A stretch of 64,000 nucleotides of DNA, taken from NCBI GenBank assembly GCA_027886185.1, contig WOAB01000188.1, forward strand, positions 1,550,001 to 1,614,000, given 5' to 3'. Position numbers and translations under genes: made by a program. This stretch comes from Rheum nobile (Eukaryota; Streptophyta; Magnoliopsida; Caryophyllales; Polygonaceae). Positions 54,355 to 63,325 of the stretch are shown piece after piece (the stretch's first letter is position 1; each line of letters starts with the position of its first letter). Below the pieces are notes generated by a model. It saw only the letters and a program-made list of their open reading frames with translations, was not told the origin of the DNA and ran no database searches.

Positions 54355-55612
54355 TCGGGTGAGACGCCAAGCCACCACCTCAGCCAAGCACTCAGCCGAG
54401 CCACCTCTTGGTTAGCTCCTTTGAGTCTTCTTTCCATTTCTTCTTGTTTCTTCTTGTGTTTTCTTGCTTTGTTGTTTCTAGTTTGTCTTGCTTGTGCTTG
54501 TGTACTTGTGGACTTTGCTTGTGCTTGTTACCACCACCATCTCAGCCACCACCACCCAACTGCCACAACTCAACCTCCATCACCTCCAAAATGAGCTTGC
54601 AAATCTGCCAAACCCATCCACAAAACCCAGCTACAAACTCCTACCAAAAGCTTCCCCAAAACCCTCACCAACTCCCCAAAAAAAATCCACTCCCTAAGCT
54701 GCACGAAAAACAGCTGCATTCAGCCCCCAAAAACAGCCTACAAGTTGCACAAAATCAGCTACCCACTCCCCCAAAAGCTGCCCACAAAGGTCACTTACCC
54801 ACTTTTGTACTATCCTAGTTTCTACCTAGTCAAATCACCTTTTGTTTACTTCAAAGGTCAAAGAAAAGGAAGAGCATCCCTATATCTATTCTATACCATT
54901 GCTGTACGTTTTTGTCTACAAAAAAAAAAAAAATCAGCAAAGAAAAACAAAGTCAAAAAAAGAGAGAGAAAGAAATGCAAAGTGCATGCATGCAGCCATT
55001 TGTGTATGTGAAGTGTGTTGTTGCTCTTCCATTGATATCTTCAAGTGTTTGTTGATCTCCACAAGCCCCAACCCAAGCTTGATATCATACTCACCTAGCC
55101 TAAGCCCATTTCATATCATTGGCAATTGTTCACAAGTTCATGAGTATTGGTAATGCAAGCTAGTTATAACATTGCTTTGTTGAGTCTCCTAAACACTTGT
55201 CATTGTGTCTTCCTTTCTTGATTGTTTGATGTCAGCCGTGTGCTTCTTGTTGTGTTTTGGATTGTTGTTTAATCCCCCTTTGTGTTCAGCCGTGTTTGAG
55301 CCTCTATTGTGTGTCTTCTTTGAGTTCATTTCCAAGCTTCCAAACACATATCTTAGCTCAACCAAAGCTACATTGCACCACCAAAGCAACCCACTAGCGG
55401 GTTAATGTTGTCCAAGAGCTAATTCCCATTGGTTCGTGTTGTCTAAGTGCACCATTCCCACGTGGAGTTTTTGATCCACTCAAGGCAGATTCATTGTCCT
55501 AAAGCTTGTATCGACATCAACAAGAGAGTGAGCGATCAAACACACGAGAGTAAACACTTGTAAGGATGTTTGATTTCACTAACTCTAACTTGTTTCTTGG
55601 AGTGTGTTGATC
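54355..55612 (+). other. F1b leader
   Basis: 1.26 kb without a supported gene: TTCTTC-rich, then CCACCACC-rich, an A-run at 54918-54932, then sequence shared with F1a up to the ATG. Open frames here are low-complexity. Confidence 0.65.
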
Positions 55613-57550
55613 ATGTCTTATACAGGAAGTCCACCACATGGAGGGTCCGATACCGTGCCACCCGAGTTGTTCAACATGCTTAAGGCAATGTCGGACAACC
55701 TTGCTCTCTTGGCCAACCGAATGGTGGCATTGGAGACAAGAGCACCCGAGCCCACAGCCGTGCCTCTTGGTACCCAAACTGAGCAAGGAGGCCCCTCCAA
55801 CGCCGTGCCCCAAGAGACACGCCGAGTGCCCATAGCCACCAACTTCCCCCGGCGTAGAGATAAGCCTAATGCTTCTAACCATTTTAATGAATTTCAGGGA
55901 ATCCAAAGGCGTGCCTATCATGAGGAGCCAAGGCGAGTCTATAAAGAGGAACAGGAGCTAGAAGATGAAGAATGGGAGCAAGTGCCACATCGAGGCTTCC
56001 AAGGAAGGAGAGGCCGAGAGCAAGAGCATGATGGCATTTGCAAGATCAAGGTGAAGATCCCATCTTTTGAAGGAAAATGTGATCCGTATGTCTACATGGA
56101 ATGGGAGACCAAGATTGAACAAATATGTAGTTGCCATAACTTTCCCGAGCATAAAAAGGTACAACTCGCCGCCCTTGAATTCAATGGTTATGCACTAATA
56201 TGGTGGGATAATCTTGTGAAAGAAAGGAGAAGAACCTTAGATGCAGCCGTGACAACTTGGAATCAAATGAAGGCCTTGATGAGAGCTCGCTTTGTGCCTC
56301 GACACCACACGCAATTGCTGCCCTTAGCCATCGAAGTTGAGAGAAAAACTAAGGCTAGGACTCAAGGAGGGAGAGGTTCAAGTGGTCAGCCAAGCTCTTG
56401 GAGAAGTGGTAGCCAAAACCAAGGTCGTCAACCATATGGCAAAGACTCCACACATGGAAAGGACAAGGGGCAATTATCAAATCCTCATTTGGAGCCAAGG
56501 AGGAGTGCTCAGCCAAGCCCCTCCACGCCAAGCCTAAGGCCACCAGCCGTGACTCCTACGGGCCCCAAGGGGAGTGATGAAGAGCTCAATGACGAATCAA
56601 ATCAACCTTCCACTCTAATGGAAGAGGAGTTTAATCCAAGAAGAAAGGAGGAGGAAATTGAAGCACCATCTCTTCCTAGTACAAGAGTCAATCGTTCGCC
56701 CATCATTGTGCGTAGTTCATTCAAATCTTTGGCTACCCCATGGACGGACTTGACCTACATGGTTCCTTCAAGCTTGTCCTTCCTACTCCAAGAAGAGGTT
56801 GAAGCCAAGAAATCAGTTTTCAACCGAGAAGAGAAGGATGTGACAATGGAGACTAATGCAAGGGAAGTACCACTCATCTCCACCTTTTCAATTCCATCTC
56901 TTGAGTTTGAAAATGAGCATATCATTCCATATAGGACAATACACATGAAGAAATCAATCATTGCATTTAAAACTAGATACTCATGTATTCATCAAAGTTC
57001 TTTGGCACAATACATGTCTTGTGGAAAGCATCTTGTTTACAATATGATCATTATGTCTATACATGTGTGTTATATTGATCCTTGCATCACTAAGCATGTA
57101 CATAGGGCTAGGAAGAAGAGTGGAATAATGTGTGCATGCATGCTTGGATATCATGTAGTCATTGGAAGATTTGTGCTTACATTCTTACAATTGTGTGGAT
57201 GTGCTAGAGGGCCTTATTTTTCCATTGTTGTTATGACTAAGCCCTCTAAGCAAGCTGAATTCATTGCATGCCCTAAACTTCATAATGCCTCTTATGTGAC
57301 TAAACCTTTTATTGACCAAGTTGTGGAGTTGCATGGAGTTTCTAGTGCTTTGATTTCAGGTCAAGAAGTGAAGTGTGTTATCTACTCAAAGCTGAAATCC
57401 GGAGAAGTGCCCTTTGAACCCGGAGATCTTGTGTGGGTACATTTGAGGAAGGAGTGTTTTCCCGAGAAGCGCAAGTCCAAGCTTTCACCAAGAGGAGATG
57501 GCCCTTTCAAAGTGCTACACCGTGCTGGAGACAATGCATATGTGTTGTAG
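55613..57550 (+). CDS. F1b polyprotein: Gag, dead integrase remnant and integrase C-terminal domain
   Basis: 645 codons from ATG MSYTGSPPHGG. The Gag domain at about 150-245 (SFEGKCDPYVYMEWETKIE, IWWDNLVKERRR) is cut after RFVPRHH as in F1a. The integrase remnant at about 460-600 includes PCITKHVHRARKKSG, FSIVVMTKPSKQAEFI and VVELHGVSSALISGQE, with the Asp residues replaced at the same positions as in F1a. Unlike F1a it retains the C-terminal domain: FEPGDLVWVHLRKECF, then SPRGDGPFKVLHRAGDNAY. A TAG at 57548-57550 separates it from the tail. Protease, RT and RNase H are absent. Two diverged copies, both open, suggest the reading frame was kept while the family was mobile. Confidence 0.83.
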   Translation: MSYTGSPPHGGSDTVPPELFNMLKAMSDNLALLANRMVALETRAPEPTAVPLGTQTEQGGPSNAVPQETRRVPIATNFPRRRDKPNASNHFNEFQGIQRRAYHEEPRRVYKEEQELEDEEWEQVPHRGFQGRRGREQEHDGICKIKVKIPSFEGKCDPYVYMEWETKIEQICSCHNFPEHKKVQLAALEFNGYALIWWDNLVKERRRTLDAAVTTWNQMKALMRARFVPRHHTQLLPLAIEVERKTKARTQGGRGSSGQPSSWRSGSQNQGRQPYGKDSTHGKDKGQLSNPHLEPRRSAQPSPSTPSLRPPAVTPTGPKGSDEELNDESNQPSTLMEEEFNPRRKEEEIEAPSLPSTRVNRSPIIVRSSFKSLATPWTDLTYMVPSSLSFLLQEEVEAKKSVFNREEKDVTMETNAREVPLISTFSIPSLEFENEHIIPYRTIHMKKSIIAFKTRYSCIHQSSLAQYMSCGKHLVYNMIIMSIHVCYIDPCITKHVHRARKKSGIMCACMLGYHVVIGRFVLTFLQLCGCARGPYFSIVVMTKPSKQAEFIACPKLHNASYVTKPFIDQVVELHGVSSALISGQEVKCVIYSKLKSGEVPFEPGDLVWVHLRKECFPEKRKSKLSPRGDGPFKVLHRAGDNAYVL

Positions 57551-57871
57551 CTACCGGACGATTATGGAGTTAGCCCCACATTCAATGTAGCCGATCTCAC
57601 ACCATATCTCTCCATGGATGACGAAGGTGATTCGGGGTCGAATCCTTTTCAAGAAGGGGAGATTGATGAAGGATCATCTGAGGCCTCACCTAACGTGCCC
57701 ACAAGAGGAGATGGCCCACTCACAAGAGCTCAAGCCAAGCGCATGCAAGAGGATCTAGAGAACTTGGCAAGCCTTCACGTCTCAAGGGAACCCACCTTAG
57801 TTGAGGACGTCACCGAACCTATGCTAAGGACCTTGGTGACCTTCCAAACCAAGCCATGTGAGGGAGAATGA
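57551..57871 (+). CDS. F1b pol tail, in frame after one stop, running into the 3' LTR
   Basis: Same frame as the polyprotein after the TAG. It contains the end of the integrase C-terminal domain (GVSPTFNVADLTPYL) and, from 57664, the LTR-encoded tail (PLTRAQAKRMQEDLE), ending TGA at 57869-57871. An ATG at 57614 could start it separately. The tail resembles those of M1, P, F1a and E; its function in the family is not established. Confidence 0.7.
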   Translation, partial: LPDDYGVSPTFNVADLTPYLSMDDEGDSGSNPFQEGEIDEGSSEASPNVPTRGDGPLTRAQAKRMQEDLENLASLHVSREPTLVEDVTEPMLRTLVTFQTKPCEGE

Positions 57872-58611
57872 AGGCGAGCCAGATTTGGCTCTCTGGAGGG
57901 AGGCACGGTTTGTGGCACGGTTTGTCACAAACCGTGCGGCGCCCAGAACACAACTTCTGGCTCTCTGGAGGAGGGCACGGTTTGTCACAAACCGTGCGGC
58001 GCCCCAGAACACAATTTCTTGGCTAGGATGACCATGCACGTGGGGCCAGCTGAAGCTTAGCTTCTTTGTTTGTTTTTAAGTGTGTTTTTAAGACTATTTT
58101 AGATGCCTTTTACTTGGGCCTTTTTGGAGCTTGTTGGGCCATTTTCCCTAGGACTATTTAAGGTCATTTTCTTGTCATCTTCAAACACATTTTGCTGAAA
58201 TGAAATGTTGCTTTGAGCACATGAAAAACGAGAGCTCTCATGGAAGAGGCTTCTCTTGGTTGATTCGATCTTGCTTGGTTTGACTTGCGTGTGTCAATCT
58301 CCTCCATAGGATTGGTGCTCGTAGGCTTCCACAAGCCTCCTTCTCGTGCTCCTTGGATTCGTCCATTGTTGTGTGAGATTGTAGAAGAAGAGGTTGTCTT
58401 GTCATTTGGTTTGGTTCTTGGGAGACATCTTAGGGCTCCAAGGGTCTCTCCATTGTTCAATTCGGTTCTTTCTATATCCCTCTTATCTATTTTTGTTATT
58501 TCTTTCTCATTTTCAGATTTCTAACTCATTTGTGTTTCATCTCTTCTCCTCCATCTTCACGAGTCTCTCTTGGCGTCAAGATCGGGCCACTCGCGGCTAA
58601 TCCCTGCATCA
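57664..58611 (+). repeat. F1b 3' LTR, 948 bp
   Basis: Same ends and length as the 5' LTR. Palindrome cluster CACGGTTTGTCACAAACCGTG at about 57902-58003; TATTTAAG at 58155-58162; followed by CAATG. Confidence 0.94.
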
Positions 58612-58616
58612 CAATG

Positions 58617-59154
58617 TGCACCTATTCAGCCTCGGTGCAGACCACATTCCGAAATAGTTGCTCCATATGGGAAAACCAATAGGCAACCTTGACTGGTTCC
58701 CCGATCCCATCGCAACTATTCGGGCCCATTGAATTGATCGTCTTCAATGCTCGATTGTAGTTCCCGTCGTTTCTCTCGGGAACCACCGGAGGTACATGAC
58801 CTTCACGTCCCCCAATATCAGTAACAATCAGAGGAACGTGAGCCTCTTGAGCTTGCGGTATCCCCTGGGCCGTCAATACTTCGACCACTTGTCTCACTAT
58901 ATGTCCAATGACCGTAGCATCCAATACGATCGGGGCAAGAGGTGGATTGAGTGGAACTTCCCTCACATCTTGAGGGTCCACTTGTCCTTGATGAATCTCT
59001 TCCCGCGGGGGCGGGTTATTTTGTGGTGTGACCCAGATCCCGCGTCATCCCCTTGCTTAGTAGCACTGCTCAGCTGAACTCGAGAACCATTGCTAGAACC
59101 ATCATTAGCTGCTTGGTTGGTGGATCGGGTGTTCACCATCTGTTGATGAACCAT
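58617..59154 (-). pseudogene. gag: T' gag, N-terminal segment
   Basis: Begins at ATG 59154 (MVHQQMVNTRS), as in T. A one-base slip near 59020 shifts the frame; the shifted part runs DPQDVREVPLNPPLAPIVL and NYNRALKTINSMGPNSCDG to YWFSHMEQLFRN, ending at the F1b junction. Together with 53086-53386 and 49750-50291 it makes a full-length but frame-broken gag. Confidence 0.82.
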
Positions 59155-59793
59155 AACGTCAGTTTAGAACTTTTCCAACTTGTACATGATACTTAATCAC
59201 TTACGTTATGATACGAATAGTAAGGGTCCAAACCAATGATTTATATTAGATTGTCTGACCCTCCATCATTACCCTTAAAACGATCTTATCCTCTTACTTG
59301 AGAATAAATAAAATAGGAGAAATGTCAACCTTAGAATGACATTAAACCAAAGAATGGACGATATCCTTACGAATGGATCTCATGAATAAGTAACAAAACC
59401 GAAGTTCGCAGAAGTTTGAAAAACCACTTATTATTTAAACTTTATGCTTCCCAACTTTAATTTACTTGAAGGATTATTTATATATGTAATTTCTTAAACT
59501 AGCGATATTTACAAACTTTACCAACCCGAAAACTACACTTTCAAAATTATAGTCAGAAACTCTTACATTCAACCGTTATAACATCATTTTATAAAGCACT
59601 ATAAAATAACTATTAAAGTCCTAATAGTTAAACTATTACTTTTATGTTTTTCTAAACTTTAAGAAATTTTAAAACCTTACATTTAATAATATCAATTCAT
59701 TTTCTCGAAATTCCTTTATCAAAATCAAATAGTTTCGAAAACAATTATGAAAATTCTCAAACCTAACAATAGGCTAAAAAATTTAAAACCATT
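59155..59793 (-). other. T' leader
   Basis: 640 bases, AT-rich, homologous to T's leader (42213-42915). No gene seen. Confidence 0.6.
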
Positions 59794-59805
59794 GCTCTGA
59801 TACCA
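59794..59805 (-). promoter_or_regulatory. T' primer binding site
   Basis: TGGTATCAGAGC on the minus strand, four bases from the 5' LTR end. Confidence 0.88.
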
Positions 59806-59809
59806 TAAC

Positions 59810-60247
59810 TATAATACCCTTAACTTATGTCGGTAGTGCCACACGCTAGTGACCTCAGACTGTAAAGTCCAAAGTCACCCTAGACTTTAATCAGAACAAT
59901 TAAGCTTTAAATAGACAAATGAACGTTAAATAATAATAGAGTAAATAGTGGAAGACTTTTAAACGAACTCAATATATTATTAAAATTTCTCTCGTAAAAT
60001 GAGAAGGACGGTAATACAACAAAGTGAATTTACAAAGGAAGACTTTTTAAAGAAACACTAAGTACATAACTAATTTATATAAGCATTACAATTTATTTCA
60101 AAACACACATACCTTTAAATTACTACTACTTAAGACACAACCTTCAATTGCAAGCCTTCGTCTTCGATCAATTACTTCGAATCGTCTGGGACCAACCTCT
60201 GATGTACCGTATAGAACGAATGACACCAACCAACCATGCAAGGAATA
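59810..60247 (-). repeat. T' 5' LTR fragment
   Basis: Homologous to 45877-46310 of the 3' LTR. The terminal dinucleotide has decayed (GGGTATTATA instead of GGGGTATTACA). It is interrupted after GGAATA by E; the corresponding 3' LTR sequence continues without a break. Confidence 0.82.
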
Positions 60248-61110
60248 TGATGGCTTCCGCCTTCGCATGATCGCTTCAGGGTAGGTAGAACGCCACGTCT
60301 CGCTTACTGACTCTCCAAAGAAGTGCACGACCGAATGGAATGCTCCAAAAATGGTTGAAGATGACGGCACAAGAAGTTGATGTTGGATAGGCTTGTAGAT
60401 AGTGACAACATAACCGGGATAAGAGAACAACGTCGTCTTGGAGTCCACCGAGACGACTTGCATGACTTGCTCTTCTCGTGGAGTCCACCAAGAGACGAAC
60501 AAGGTTTGAATCCTTGAATGATGGAGTCCACCAACACTCTTGAACTCGGGTTGAGATTTGCTAGATCCGGAATCCACCAAAACAAGCAAAACTCGCGATT
60601 GAATCAAATTCGAATCCTCAAAACTTGAACAATCAATATTCCAATCCAGGAATGAAGTAAACAATGTGTCTTCTCAAATTAATCAAAAGATGAAAAATGA
60701 AACCCTAAAAACCAACATATACCTAGTCTCCAAATGTCACTTCCAAATGGGAAAATCACTTTAAAAAAGGCCCAATGGGCCGTGGGCTTCTCCTTGCTCC
60801 TTCCATGTGCAGCCGTGCTTATGTCTTCTCCCACGCCTCTTCTTGTGCCGGCGACGAATACCCTTGTAGCAACATGACCGGCACGCTTGTCCCGTGGCTC
60901 GGCCGCATAGCACCCCTTAGCTCTTCTTGTAACCCCATTAGCAGTTGTCTAGCCCGACTCCTTGTAATGACTCTTGGCGCCCTTGTTCGCATCTCTTCTC
61001 CTTGACTTTGACCTTGGGCCCTGTGACGGACACGAGTCATGGGTGGTGCCGGAGATGACCTTGGCTGGTCCGAGTCTGAACTTTAATGAAGCACAGGCGT
61101 GCTTACATCA
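60248..61110 (-). repeat. E 3' LTR, 863 bp
   Basis: Minus-strand ends TGATGTAAGC and GGAAGCCATCA. As in M1, P and F1, the LTR starts inside the pol tail. It includes a GGCCCAATGGGCC palindrome near 60770. The boundary comes from the T' LTR break on the left and the TGATG start within the tail on the right; there is no second LTR to confirm it. Confidence 0.72.
60819..61040 (-). CDS. E pol tail encoded in the LTR
   Basis: 73 codons, basic and Gln/Glu-rich (ITRSRARQLLMGLQEELRG), the same type of tail as in M1 (MTRSQARRLQEEL) and F1b. It is separated from the integrase by stops. It probably decayed from a continuous pol end, and translation on its own is doubtful. Confidence 0.55.
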   Translation of the reverse strand: MTRVRHRAQGQSQGEEMRTRAPRVITRSRARQLLMGLQEELRGAMRPSHGTSVPVMLLQGYSSPAQEEAWEKT

Positions 61111-61265
61111 TCCTCCATCTCTTGAAGAGGATTCGACCCCGAATCTTCTCAAAACTCATCGTCCTTGTCATCTACAAGAAATGGAGAAAGATCAGACACA
61201 TTAAACACATTATGGACTCCATACTGACCTAGAAGATCAATTTTGTAGGAATTGTCGTTGATCTT

Positions 61266-61781
61266 TTACAGCACTTGAAACTGCCCATCTCCCCTTGGCT
61301 TCAGCTTGGAGTCCCTCAAGTTTGGAAACCGGTCCTTGTGGAAATGGACCCAGACTAGATCTTCGGGTTCTAAGAGCAACTTCCTCCGCCCCTTGTTAGC
61401 TTGCTTGCAATACTGGGCGGTCCTTACCTCCAACCGTGCCTTGGTGGACTCATGAAGTGACTTGATATGCTCAGCCTGGTCCACGCCATCGGGGCTCTCC
61501 CGTTCCTTGATAGCATAAGGAATCATATCAAGCGGAGTAATTGGGTTCCACCCATAGACTACCTCAAACGGGGACTTGTTAGTGGCCGAATGAATGGTCC
61601 TATTGTAAGCGAACTCTATGAAAGGAAGACATTCCTCCCACCTGTGCAGGTTAGTACTCAACAAGGAACACAATAAAGCACCAAGAGTCTTGTTAACCAC
61701 TTCGGTTTGCCCATCCGTTTGTGGGTGGCACGAGGTAGAAAAAAGTAATTTAATGCCCATTTTGACCAAAGGGTTTTCCAA
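61266..61781 (-). CDS. pol: E integrase, C-terminal half
   Basis: An open segment holding the third catalytic residue (Glu in DGQTEVVNKTLG), the end of the core (PFIEFAYNRTIHSATNKS, FEVVYGWNPITPLDM) and the C-terminal domain (LEPEDLVWVHFHKDRF, LKPRGDGQFQVL). It ends at a stop where the family continues. It overlaps the N-terminal integrase segment in another frame, which places a frameshift at about 61700-61780. This copy shows the stretch that is deleted in P. Confidence 0.85.
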   Translation of the reverse strand: MENPLVKMGIKLLFSTSCHPQTDGQTEVVNKTLGALLCSLLSTNLHRWEECLPFIEFAYNRTIHSATNKSPFEVVYGWNPITPLDMIPYAIKERESPDGVDQAEHIKSLHESTKARLEVRTAQYCKQANKGRRKLLLEPEDLVWVHFHKDRFPNLRDSKLKPRGDGQFQVL

Positions 61782-62518
61782 AAATAGCTCAAAAATTTGG
61801 CATCCTTATCAAACACTATAGTCTTTGGCACCCCATGTAGGCGAATTATCCCTTCGAAGAAGAGGTCATCCACATGAGATGCATCATCCGTCTTATGACA
61901 AGGAATAAAATGAGCCATTTTGGAAAACCGGTCTACCACCACAAAAATGGAATCCTTCCCTCTCTTAGACCGAGGTAACCCTAAGACGAAATCCATAGAA
62001 ATAACCTCCCAAGGGTTACTAGGTATAGGAAGAGGAGTATACAACCCATGAGGATTGAGCTTGGACTTGGACTTAAGACACACTATACAAGAGGCACAAA
62101 ATTTATCCACTTCCCTATACATGCCTGGCCAATAGAAGTGTTCCCGGAGTGTACTTAGGGTTTTATCAACCCCAAAGTGACCCATGAGTCCCCCGCCGTG
62201 AGCCTCTTGTATGAAAATCCTACGTAGAGAACCCTTAGGTATGCACAAATTCGACCCCCGTAACATGTATCCGTCATGCATATAGAAGTTATCTACCCCC
62301 CTAACCTGACATGCAAGGAACTTTTCCTTAAAATCATCATCCAAAGCATACAACTCTCTCATGAATGAAAATCCTAGCATCCTAGCATCAAGAGAGTTAA
62401 GTAAAGTATACTTGCGTGATAAGGCATCGGCCACATCATTGTCCTTGCCCTTCTTGTGCTTGATCACATAGGGGAAGCTCTCAATAAACTCTACCCACTT
62501 GGCATGACGCTTGTTCAA
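61658..62518 (-). CDS. pol: E integrase, N-terminal half, with end of RNase H
   Basis: Begins in the RNase H end (KHKKGKDNDVADALSRKY) and continues to the integrase zinc domain (HFGVDKTLSTLREHFYW, CASCIVC) and the core, with Asp in SMDFVLGLP and Asp in VFDKDAKF (P has SDRDPKF). After KTLWSKWALNYFF the frame is wrong. The zinc His/Cys residues and both Asp residues are intact, so inactivation is by the frameshift. Confidence 0.86.
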   Translation of the reverse strand: MNKRHAKWVEFIESFPYVIKHKKGKDNDVADALSRKYTLLNSLDARMLGFSFMRELYALDDDFKEKFLACQVRGVDNFYMHDGYMLRGSNLCIPKGSLRRIFIQEAHGGGLMGHFGVDKTLSTLREHFYWPGMYREVDKFCASCIVCLKSKSKLNPHGLYTPLPIPSNPWEVISMDFVLGLPRSKRGKDSIFVVVDRFSKMAHFIPCHKTDDASHVDDLFFEGIIRLHGVPKTIVFDKDAKFLSYFWKTLWSKWALNYFFLPRATHKRMGKPKWLTRLLVLYCVPC

Positions 62519-62674
62519 CTTACTCTATCCCTTAAGATACTTTAGGGCCTCGTGATCAGAATGGATAACAAACTCCTTAGGAAGGAGATAGTGTTTCCAT
62601 GTGTGAAGAACCCGAACAAGGGCAAACAGCTCCTTATCATAAGTGGGGTAATTGAGCTCAACCCCACTAAGCTT
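62519..62674 (-). pseudogene. pol: E RNase H middle, between two stops
   Basis: A short in-frame piece bounded by TAG codons on both sides. It carries the RNase H catalytic Glu (YDKELFALVRVL) and Asp (VIHSDHEALKYL). Matching P sequence is at 3892-4030. Confidence 0.78.
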
Positions 62675-63286
62675 CTAACTGAAGTAGGCAATCAGCTTTC
62701 CTTCTTGCATTAGGACTCCTCCTAACCCGATTCCTGATGCATCGCACTCTATCTCAAAGGTCTTGTTGAAGTCCGGGAGAGCCAAAAGCGGGGCATGGGT
62801 CAGTTTGTCCTTCAAAGCTAAGAAGGCTCCTTCTTGTTCTTCACTCCAATGAAAGACGACCTTCTTCTTGGTCAGCTCGATGAGAGGCATGGCAATGGTG
62901 CTGAAATTCCTCACAAACCGATGATAGAAGCCGGCTAAGCCAAAAAAACTCCGCACCTGAGTCATAGTGGTGGGTGCCGGCCACTCTTGGATGGCCTTGA
63001 CATTCTTCTCGTCCACCTTAAGACCTGATTTGCACACTATATAGCCAAGAAATACAACATGATCCAAACAAAAATGGCATTTCTTAAAGTTAGCATAAAG
63101 TCTCTCCTTTCGAAGGACCTCTAAAACCTGCCTAAGATGTTCAACACGAGCACTCAATGACTGGATATAAATAAGTATGTCATCAAAGTAGACAACAACA
63201 AAGTTCCCTAGAAAGGCACGCAAGACATGGTTCATTAAACGCATAAAAGTACTAGGGGCATTAGTGAGACCAAAGGGCATTACCAT
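62675..63286 (-). CDS. pol: E reverse transcriptase, catalytic C-terminal part, and RNase H start
   Basis: Contains MPFGLTNAPSTFMRLM and the RT active-site loop VVVYFDDILIY (YFDD), the thumb and connection (FLGYIVCKSGLKVD, FFGLAGFYHRFVRNF), and the first RNase H Asp (IECDASGIGLGG). It ends at a TAG. The preceding RT half is separated by two stops in 63287-63325, with no frame change. This is the only RT catalytic centre in the window. Confidence 0.88.
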   Translation of the reverse strand: MVMPFGLTNAPSTFMRLMNHVLRAFLGNFVVVYFDDILIYIQSLSARVEHLRQVLEVLRKERLYANFKKCHFCLDHVVFLGYIVCKSGLKVDEKNVKAIQEWPAPTTMTQVRSFFGLAGFYHRFVRNFSTIAMPLIELTKKKVVFHWSEEQEGAFLALKDKLTHAPLLALPDFNKTFEIECDASGIGLGGVLMQEGKLIAYFS

Positions 63287-63325
63287 CCACTCGTAAAGGC
63301 CTTACTTGGTCTTGAAGGCGGTCTT

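Larger units (their letters stand above)
53392..58611 (+). mobile_element. Element F1b: complete 5.2-kb non-autonomous LTR retrotransposon
   Basis: Two 948-bp LTRs (TGATGAAGG..CCCTGCATCA), TSD CAATG at 53387-53391 and 58612-58616, PBS at 54343-54354, one main ORF and an LTR-encoded tail. By eye the LTRs differ at more than 20 sites, so it is older than F1a. It shares the F1a architecture but has a different palindromic sequence in its LTR. Confidence 0.95.
45877..60247 (-). mobile_element. Element T': gag-only relative of T on the minus strand, interrupted
   Basis: Complete 3' LTR (45877-49411), PPT, a gag split into three pieces by a solo LTR and by F1b, leader, PBS (59794-59805) and the first part of the 5' LTR (59810-60247), which E interrupts. 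As in T, nothing encoding protease, RT or integrase lies between gag and PPT. It is inserted in T's 3' LTR. Confidence 0.82.

Noticed and set aside
60098..60664. 188-codon minus-strand open frame
   Set aside because: It crosses the boundary between the T' LTR fragment and the E LTR at 60247/60248 and shows no family motif. A chance frame.
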